Source: Aurantiacibacter zhengii (GTDB lineage Bacteria > Pseudomonadota > Alphaproteobacteria > Sphingomonadales > Sphingomonadaceae). Taken from it: a DNA stretch of 64,000 bases. Position numbers and translations under genes: made by a program. The DNA is taken from assembly GCF_003584125.1 (NCBI RefSeq), contig NZ_QXFL01000003.1:372001-436000 (forward strand), read 5' to 3'. The notes beneath the pieces were generated by a model. The model did not search any database and was not told the DNA's origin. It was given only the letters and a program-made list of their open reading frames with translations. Of the stretch, positions 58,202-64,000 are shown piece after piece (position 1 is the stretch's first letter; each line of letters begins with the position of its first letter).

Positions 58202-59419
58202 ATGAGCCTCAATGTGCAGGAAATCAAAGGCTTCCGGGCTGCCGACAAGTCGTACAAGAAATACGACTCGCGGGGGCTGCTGCTTCTGGTGAAGCCGAAC
58301 GGCTCCAAGCTCTGGTATTTCAAGTACCGCTTTGGCGGGAAGGAAAAGAAGCTACCCATCGGAGCATTCCCTGAGATCAGCTTGTCGCAAGCGCGCCAGC
58401 TTCGCGACCGGGCGCGGCTCAAGGTTTCGGATGGCATCGATCCGATGCTGGAGCGAAAGCGCAAGAAGGCCAGGATCAAGCTTGGTGCCGAGAACACATT
58501 CGAGGTCATCGCCAACAAGTACATCGACGAGAAGATGGTCCCCGAAGGCAAGGCGGAGGCCACGCTGCGCAAGGCGCGCTGGTTCCTTGACCTGCTCAAG
58601 CCCGCAATCGGCAACATGCCAATCAACGACGTCGATCCGCAGTTGATGCTGGCGGCGCTCAAGAAACTCGAAGCCAAAGGCAATCTCGAAACCGCGAAGA
58701 AATGCCGATCCTTCGCAAGCCGCGTATTCAGGTACGGCGCTGCTCTTGGTCAGTGCCAAACCGATCCGACATCGATACTACAGGGCGCACTGGTCACGCC
58801 CAAAGCACGACACTACGCTGCGATCCTTGAACCCGAGAAGTTGGGCGGGCTCCTTCGCGCCATCGATGATTTCGAATGCTACCCGGCCACCAAATTCGCG
58901 TTGAAGATCGCGCCGCACGTCTTTGTGCGCCCCGGAGAGCTTCGCCACGGCGAATGGAACGAGATCGATTGGAACAAGGCCACTTGGACAATTCCCGAAG
59001 GCAGGATGAAGGCCCGCCGCATACATGTGGTGCCGCTGTCACGGCAGGTGTTGGAGCTGTTTCGGGAGCTGAAGCCGATTACCGGCGGCAAGGGCTACAT
59101 CTTCCCAGCGTTCCATACGCGACAGCGCCCAATGAGCGAGAACACCATCAACGCGGCATTTCGGCGTATGGGGTTCACCAAAGACGAGGTGACGGCGCAT
59201 GGGCTGCGCTCGACTGCCTCAACAATGCTCAACGAAAGCGGCCTCTGGCATCCCGACGCCATCGAACGTGCTCTGGCCCACGGCGACAGCAACGCTATTC
59301 GCGGTGTCTATAATCGCGGAAATTACTGGGATGAGCGCGTAAAGATGGCTCAGTGGTGGAGCGACCACCTCGATGCACTTCGGCAAGGTTGCACGCTTCA
59401 GGTCTCACCATCGGTTTGA
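58202..59419 (+). CDS. int: P4-type tyrosine recombinase (integrase)
   Basis: A 405-residue site-specific recombinase of the P4/DUF4102 type that inserts elements into tRNA genes. The N-terminus (FRAADKSYKKYDSRGLLLLVKPNGSKLWYFKYRFGGKEKKLPIGAFPEISLSQAR) is the DUF4102 arm-binding domain, followed by the core-binding domain (FEVIANKYIDEKM) and the catalytic domain with Arg about 243 (VRPGELRHGEW), HGLRSTAS at 333-340 (His, Arg) and LAHGDSNAIRGVYNR with the nucleophile Tyr about 370. All catalytic residues are present and the gene is intact. It overlaps the 3' end of the convergent ATPase gene by 22 bases. Confidence 0.95.
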   Translation: MSLNVQEIKGFRAADKSYKKYDSRGLLLLVKPNGSKLWYFKYRFGGKEKKLPIGAFPEISLSQARQLRDRARLKVSDGIDPMLERKRKKARIKLGAENTFEVIANKYIDEKMVPEGKAEATLRKARWFLDLLKPAIGNMPINDVDPQLMLAALKKLEAKGNLETAKKCRSFASRVFRYGAALGQCQTDPTSILQGALVTPKARHYAAILEPEKLGGLLRAIDDFECYPATKFALKIAPHVFVRPGELRHGEWNEIDWNKATWTIPEGRMKARRIHVVPLSRQVLELFRELKPITGGKGYIFPAFHTRQRPMSENTINAAFRRMGFTKDEVTAHGLRSTASTMLNESGLWHPDAIERALAHGDSNAIRGVYNRGNYWDERVKMAQWWSDHLDALRQGCTLQVSPSV

Positions 59420-62400
59420 GTAATGTCCGTACTGCTACGGCGATCAACCTCTATGACCTTCTTCAAATCGGCCAGATGGGTCTTTGTGAAATAGATCGTT
59501 TCGTCATTTTGCGCCAAGATTACCTCAAGCTCTTCGCTATCCAGATCGCAAAAGAGATCGAGCAACATATCATCAGTGCCATTCGCGAATCTGAATTTCG
59601 CTGCATCAGTTGGGCATAGCGCCAGATAATTCTGATGATAGCGCTTTTGCAGCGAAGGCAGGAACTCGACCCGCTCGAAATATGCGCTGCCGTCGTCAAG
59701 TCGGAAGGGCATGCGACGTTTGCAAACCTGGCAGAACAGCTCGCCGTCATTGGTATATTGCTGCCGCAGATATTGCCCCGCTTCGTCTTTCACATCTTCA
59801 CGGCCAACCGACACACTTCGCGTACGCATTTCGGTTTTGCGCTCGGGGGCCGTCGCAGCGATCTCACCCACCTTTTCTGCACGTCGCTCGGGATTGCGTG
59901 GCTCGCTTACGGGCAAGTCGGACCGCGTCTTCAGACTTTGCCATTCGTCCAGAAGACGCTCTCGATCTTCCGCGGGCACTTCTGCGAACTTCTCAAGCCA
60001 CTCTATGTCTTCAGGCTTCTCGAAACCAAGCTCGGCAGCCGCAGAAATTTTACGGCTTTTCTTCTCGGCGGCAACTGCTGCTTCAAGCCTAGCCTGCTCG
60101 TTCTTTGCCTCGACCGCCTTGCCGAACTCAATTCTCTTGAGCCAAGACAATCCAGGATCGAATACAAAGCCTTCAGGCAGCAACTCAGCTCTAGCCTCGT
60201 TAGGCTTCACAAAACCGCCGTCCATTTGCGGGACCCATGCAGAATTACGTAGTTGGCAGACCAGTTGGGAATCTGCATCGTAATAGCCGTTCGTGTAGTT
60301 CCATTGAAAGCGTGCCTTAAGCCAGGACGGATGGGGCCCCTGGTCATTAAGTGAATTCCAGATTAGCCGGGCGATCCGGATAGATTTGGCTGCAACCAGA
60401 TGGTCGAATTTTTCAATTACATAGTCCTCATTTCTGCCTGTCGAAGTCCAACGTTGACCGGGAGCCGATCGCAAGTAGTTCCACTTGGGATTGCTCTGGC
60501 ACCTTGCCTTCGAGACCTTTATTGTCGTGACCGCCCCGAGCGCTTTGGCAAGCTCAACAACCTTAGGCGTGTCGATCGGCAGGCTTTCATAAAGGGCTGC
60601 GAGCGGCGTTGCGTCGCCTCTCTTGCCGATGATCTCGTAATATTTCTCTAGGCCGGTATCCAAGAATGGGAGATCTAGGATAATGTCGGTTGGCTTATGC
60701 CACTTGCCGTCTGACCCCAGGAAAATCTTGAAGCTCTTGATCTGGTTCTTCAACGAAGCGTCTGCGTCAATCAGCTTGATGAAGCGCCTCAGGTGAGCAA
60801 CATACTCCTTCTGCTTGAGCCTGTGGTCATCGCTCACATATTCCTTCTCAAGGAGCGATTTGACCAGTTCTCGCTCACCGATTTCCCTGACCCCGACTTC
60901 TTCCAGAAATTTGCGCGCAAACTTCTGCTGGACCTTGCTCTTGCCGGATTCATAAACGGCAGGATCAACGCACGCGACGATGTGCGTATATCGACGTTCT
61001 TCATCAGGGAAATAAGATTTCACACCTGTGGTTAGCGCCCCGTCTGATAGCCTGACGAGACGCGCATCCCGAAGTTGATAGAGATCGTCGGCGGACTCTG
61101 GCTCGCGAGCAAGTAGCGCATAGAATTGCTGAAGCCATTCAACCGGTTTTCCAGAGAACCACGCCATGAAGTCTGCGTCCGGATCGCCCCATTCCTCGTC
61201 GGCCTGATCGGAGACGTGTTCGAGAAACTCGGAAACATCCCATTCGCCAATGGCGAGGCCGTTCATGAAGCGTTCGACGTTCGTGCCCTGCAGGGCGCGA
61301 TTGGCTGCCCAGCATGGCGGCACTTCATCGTACTCGATCAGAAATTCCAGATCGTCGGCCTTGAGCAAATCTTTCAGGGACGCCTTTGCCTGCAATAGTT
61401 TCCTGGCAGGAGCGTGGTCCTTCGCGTGGGTGGGCATCAGCGGCTCACCGTTGAACGCAGCGATCAGCGCTATCCTGATTTGCTCGTAGCGCTTGCCGAG
61501 AACATCCTGCGGATTTGGCAGGACGCCGAGAAATTCCGGGGTGAGAAGGCCAAGATCGCGAATGCCATGCATCGCGTTGGCGGCAAGGACAGCCAACTGC
61601 GCAAAGAGAGGTTCATTCGCCGCTGTGCTCTTGATACTTGCGCGGCTCAGCTCGGGAACGAAGGGCGCATGCAAATGGAAGCGCAGGCCGGAAGTCTCTT
61701 TTTCAGCGGGGAAGAAGACAGCAACCTGCCCCGCAACCGGAACGATCTTGAACTGCTCGGCTAATGCCTTGCGGCCATCAAACCCCTTGCCCTCAGTCAA
61801 GCCTTCGAGCGCAAATGCAACTGCAAGCTGATGCCTTTCTAGACCTTCGACCGGCGCATTGAATCGAAGGAAGTGCGAACTTGCGGTCTTTGCGCCGTCA
61901 GTCTCCTTGAGAACTTCAACATGTTCACTGGAATGCTCGACGCGAAGTATCGAGCCTGTCTCGTGTTGGTTAATCTTCCAATTGATTGCGTTGATGCTGG
62001 ACAGGAAGAGCAAGGTAGTTTCTGCCAGCTCGCGAAGTCCGTTCGCGACCTCCGCGAACGCTTCTGACTTGTCCTTCTTCGGATTGTTGAAGGGCAACCA
62101 GAACCGCGTGATAGAGCGGTCAAGGTCGGGCCGCGCAATGGGCTCCGGCATGACAAGCCGCGAAATGCGGAAGGCGAAATCTCCGGATGTTATCTCCGGC
62201 GCAACTGAGTAGACAAAAACCGACTTGAAGCCGACGCCGAACTTGCCGATCTGGTCGGTCGCTTTGTTCTTCGTGCTGTTGTGAATGCCGGTGATCGCAC
62301 GAACGTCTGCTTCCGAAAACAGCCGCTTCCCGTCATGCTCGAAAATGCAACCGTCCTCACTCAACGTGAACGTGACCTCGGTCGCCTCTACATCTTCCGC

Positions 62401-62547
62401 ATTCTGGAGAAGCTCGAAAACAAAATGGGCCTGGTCGGGGTAAAAATCCTCGAAAATATCTAGATTTATGTCACCCTCATTGGCATCCAGCCCCTCAAGG
62501 AATTTCCTTCGCTGACCGGCGAGCTTTTCCAGAAAGTGGGACATCAT
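59398..62547 (-). CDS. Sacsin/HSP90-like GHKL ATPase protein with degenerate HNH-like C-terminus
   Basis: A 1049-residue protein of the sacsin-type GHKL ATPase group. Residues 44-60 (FELLQNAEDVEATEVTF) form the N box with Glu45-Asn49-Asp52; HDGKRL at 71-76 is the G1 box and IGKFGVGFKSVF at 100-111 the G2 box, so ATP binding is likely intact. The long middle (about 200-900) shows no recognised enzyme. The C-terminal ~110 residues hold CQVCKRR (Cys 939, 942), then EFLPS and YLALCPTDAAKF (Cys 978), the skeleton of an HNH/treble-clef nuclease in which the His of the HH motif is missing. The ATG overlaps the stop of the upstream helicase gene (ATGA). Roles of such pairs are inferred to be in phage or plasmid defence; no known named system is matched with confidence. 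Confidence 0.8.
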   Translation of the reverse strand: MMSHFLEKLAGQRRKFLEGLDANEGDINLDIFEDFYPDQAHFVFELLQNAEDVEATEVTFTLSEDGCIFEHDGKRLFSEADVRAITGIHNSTKNKATDQIGKFGVGFKSVFVYSVAPEITSGDFAFRISRLVMPEPIARPDLDRSITRFWLPFNNPKKDKSEAFAEVANGLRELAETTLLFLSSINAINWKINQHETGSILRVEHSSEHVEVLKETDGAKTASSHFLRFNAPVEGLERHQLAVAFALEGLTEGKGFDGRKALAEQFKIVPVAGQVAVFFPAEKETSGLRFHLHAPFVPELSRASIKSTAANEPLFAQLAVLAANAMHGIRDLGLLTPEFLGVLPNPQDVLGKRYEQIRIALIAAFNGEPLMPTHAKDHAPARKLLQAKASLKDLLKADDLEFLIEYDEVPPCWAANRALQGTNVERFMNGLAIGEWDVSEFLEHVSDQADEEWGDPDADFMAWFSGKPVEWLQQFYALLAREPESADDLYQLRDARLVRLSDGALTTGVKSYFPDEERRYTHIVACVDPAVYESGKSKVQQKFARKFLEEVGVREIGERELVKSLLEKEYVSDDHRLKQKEYVAHLRRFIKLIDADASLKNQIKSFKIFLGSDGKWHKPTDIILDLPFLDTGLEKYYEIIGKRGDATPLAALYESLPIDTPKVVELAKALGAVTTIKVSKARCQSNPKWNYLRSAPGQRWTSTGRNEDYVIEKFDHLVAAKSIRIARLIWNSLNDQGPHPSWLKARFQWNYTNGYYDADSQLVCQLRNSAWVPQMDGGFVKPNEARAELLPEGFVFDPGLSWLKRIEFGKAVEAKNEQARLEAAVAAEKKSRKISAAAELGFEKPEDIEWLEKFAEVPAEDRERLLDEWQSLKTRSDLPVSEPRNPERRAEKVGEIAATAPERKTEMRTRSVSVGREDVKDEAGQYLRQQYTNDGELFCQVCKRRMPFRLDDGSAYFERVEFLPSLQKRYHQNYLALCPTDAAKFRFANGTDDMLLDLFCDLDSEELEVILAQNDETIYFTKTHLADLKKVIEVDRRSSTDITQTDGET

Positions 62548-64000
62548 GCGACCTCACGCACGCGGATCGTACCGAACATGACAGGCGCAGCTCTGACATC
62601 GCCGGTCGATCCGGCCTGTTTGAGCTCGGCGAAACGGCGTTCGAAGTCGGCATTGGCGCGCGCCATCTCACCCTGTTTCATGACGCGAATTTTTTCGTTG
62701 GTCGCCTTGGCGAGCTGGTCTTCCAGGGTCTTTACTCTTGCGCGGTGACTTACCGACAGACTTTGAATGCGATGGTCTGCAAGCTGCTGATTGGCCGCGA
62801 TATGGTCGGCCTGTGCCGCCACCCACTTTGCATGATGGCGCTGGTCGAGATCGTCAAAGGCGAACGCGTACTCAGGAGTTCTGTCCGATAGCTCGCTAGC
62901 GCTCGGGAGGGCGTTCATCAGCCCTTTTTCGAGTTCGGCATTATCGGCAACGACAACAAGCTGCTCGTCCGGCCTTATGCCATGCATGGCCCATCTATAG
63001 AGCGCGAAGCGATGTTCTCCGGCTGGCAGGTCCGCCGCGACTTCAAGACGGCAATGGAGGGGTTCGGTTACTTCAAGCCATCTGGCCGCCTGACGGACAA
63101 GCGGATGAAGAACAGACAAATGGACAGCAGTCGGGTTATCGGACGCAGCCTTTTGATCGAACGTAACTGGTAGGTTCGGCGCGCCCCCTTTGAGCCATTT
63201 CTCCCAATGGCGAGAAACAGGATCGACGCTCCGCTTCAGTTTCCTGAAGTCTTCGAGCAAGGTGTTGCGGGCTGCTTGGCTTAGGCGCAGGTTCTTGAGC
63301 GGTTTGTCGCCCTGAATATAGTCGGAGCTCTCACCGAGCTTCGTCGCCAGATAGGTGGCGACGCACCTCTGGACCGCATATGGCGATAGCCATGTACTTT
63401 CGGCAGCCTCGATTTCGTCTTGCCATGACTGGCTGGGGACATTGAGGCCAAAAAGCTCTGCCTCTTTGGACTCAAGTTCCTGCTCTTCCCTGATCTTGCG
63501 GATGCCGTTATCCGAAAGCTGCTGGAGCCGCGCGGCACGCTCTTCTTCGGAAAGGACAAAATTTTCCGCGATGTCGTGGATTTCCTGCGTGATCTCTCCG
63601 AGGATTTCCTCGCTGCCGCCAACCGCATGTTCAAAGACACCAATGCGCATAAGGCATCGCTGGTAGATGTCGGCATCGACCGTTCCAGGCGTGACGAGAT
63701 TGACGATGCTGATTGTTTCGCTTTCCTGCCCGTAGCGGTCGATACGGCCTATCCGCTGTTCCACACGCATGGGATTCCATGGCAGATCATAATTCACGAG
63801 ATAATCGCAGAATTGAAAGTCGAGACCTTCGCATCCAACTTCGGATGAAAGAAGGATGTCGATGGCATCTGGATCGTCTTTGGGAAGCGAGAAGCGCTTG
63901 CGAAGGGAGGCGCGCTCCTCATCGTGAATGTCGCCATGGATAACTCCGAAACGCAGGCCCGCTGCCTCGGTGTGCCTCGCTAGGTACGAAAGCGTGTGCC
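62544..64000 (-). CDS. SNF2/RapA-like superfamily 2 helicase, C-terminal part (truncated by window end)
   Basis: The frame is open to base 64000, so only about 484 C-terminal residues are visible. The helicase C-terminal domain is clear: GLRFGVIHGDIHDEERASLRKRF, then ILLSSEVGCEGLDFQFCDYLVNYDLPWNPMRVEQ (motif V region) and QRIGRIDRYGQ (motif VI). This is the SNF2/RapA-like type of ATP-dependent DNA translocase. After motif VI there is a long region with coiled-coil-like charged segments (HRARVKTLEDQLAKATNEKIRVMKQGEMARANADFERRFAEL) near the end. It is transcribed toward the integrase, its stop overlaps the ATPase start by 4 bases (ATGA), and the two proteins are expected to act together. N-terminal helicase motifs lie outside the window. 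Confidence 0.9.
   Translation of the reverse strand, partial: HTLSYLARHTEAAGLRFGVIHGDIHDEERASLRKRFSLPKDDPDAIDILLSSEVGCEGLDFQFCDYLVNYDLPWNPMRVEQRIGRIDRYGQESETISIVNLVTPGTVDADIYQRCLMRIGVFEHAVGGSEEILGEITQEIHDIAENFVLSEEERAARLQQLSDNGIRKIREEQELESKEAELFGLNVPSQSWQDEIEAAESTWLSPYAVQRCVATYLATKLGESSDYIQGDKPLKNLRLSQAARNTLLEDFRKLKRSVDPVSRHWEKWLKGGAPNLPVTFDQKAASDNPTAVHLSVLHPLVRQAARWLEVTEPLHCRLEVAADLPAGEHRFALYRWAMHGIRPDEQLVVVADNAELEKGLMNALPSASELSDRTPEYAFAFDDLDQRHHAKWVAAQADHIAANQQLADHRIQSLSVSHRARVKTLEDQLAKATNEKIRVMKQGEMARANADFERRFAELKQAGSTGDVRAAPVMFGTIRVREVA

Noticed and set aside
57847-58374. A plus-strand frame running through tRNA-Leu(CAG) and into the integrase
   Set aside because: It covers a clear tRNA gene and has no ribosome site or motif.
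59398-64000. Assignment of the helicase/ATPase pair to DISARM, Hachiman or BREX
   Set aside because: The diagnostic partners (DrmA/DrmB and methyltransferase; DUF1837 protein; BrxA-Z set) are not visible, and the upstream part of the operon is outside the window.
1-64000. CRISPR arrays, rRNA genes and insertion sequences
   Set aside because: No regularly spaced repeats, rRNA segments, transposase genes or terminal inverted repeats were seen.

Overview
The window is chromosomal, GC-rich DNA from an alphaproteobacterium, most likely a sphingomonad (Sphingomonadales, Erythrobacteraceae-like). The basis is the gene set: rpoC, gltX, dcd, putA, ftsEX, several large TonB-dependent receptors, TolB/amidohydrolase exoproteins, a zinc-ribbon DUF3426-type protein, and LigD/Ku end joining. 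This assignment is inference from gene content; no rRNA is present.

Layout. 1-7.2 kb: the 3' end of rpoC with its terminator, small genes, gltX, a ZnuD-like receptor with a His/Glu-rich loop, and dcd. 7.3-15.5 kb: a small membrane protein, bifunctional putA, an Nmad3-family gene, a tightly overlapping ftsE-ftsX-DUF218-plsC operon, and a divergent zinc-ribbon protein. 15.7-24.3 kb: tRNA-Leu(GAG), a secreted WD40-like/amidohydrolase protein, an L,D-transpeptidase, and an iron-uptake operon (PepSY membrane protein, 71-aa membrane protein, siderophore receptor) behind a Fur box. 24.4-25.1 kb: a TSUP permease.

25.2-47.4 kb: a large catabolic island. It encodes a dedicated TonB receptor, acyl-CoA ligase, acyl-CoA dehydrogenase, MaoC hydratase, HSD17B4-like SDR, a thiolase-fold lipid-transfer protein with its DUF35 partner (a retro-aldolase-like pair), a membrane PQQ dehydrogenase, an old-yellow-enzyme reductase, a flavin ketosteroid-dehydrogenase-like enzyme, a PRISE enone reductase, cyclase, fumarylpyruvate-hydrolase-like and alpha/beta hydrolases, and a LigM/DesA-like GcvT-fold O-demethylase. 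Near-palindromic 20-bp sites occur in four promoter regions (27401, 31715, 36986, 40746). Together they could place nearly every operon of the island except the terminal O-demethylase under one regulator, probably the embedded TetR protein. The substrate is not determined: a side-chain-bearing, probably polycyclic or methoxylated, terpenoid, steroid or aromatic compound fits best.

47.4-57.7 kb: LigD and Ku, a quinone-oxidoreductase-like dehydrogenase, dienelactone hydrolase, a DUF1932-like dehydrogenase, an acyl-CoA synthetase, transaldolase, and an NDUFA9-like protein. 57.9-64.0 kb: tRNA-Leu(CAG), a P4-type integrase immediately downstream, and, transcribed toward it, a SNF2-type helicase (cut by the window end) translationally coupled to a 1049-aa sacsin/HSP90-like GHKL ATPase with a degenerate HNH-like zinc C-terminus. 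This is the left end of an integrated element with a candidate, unassigned defence module.
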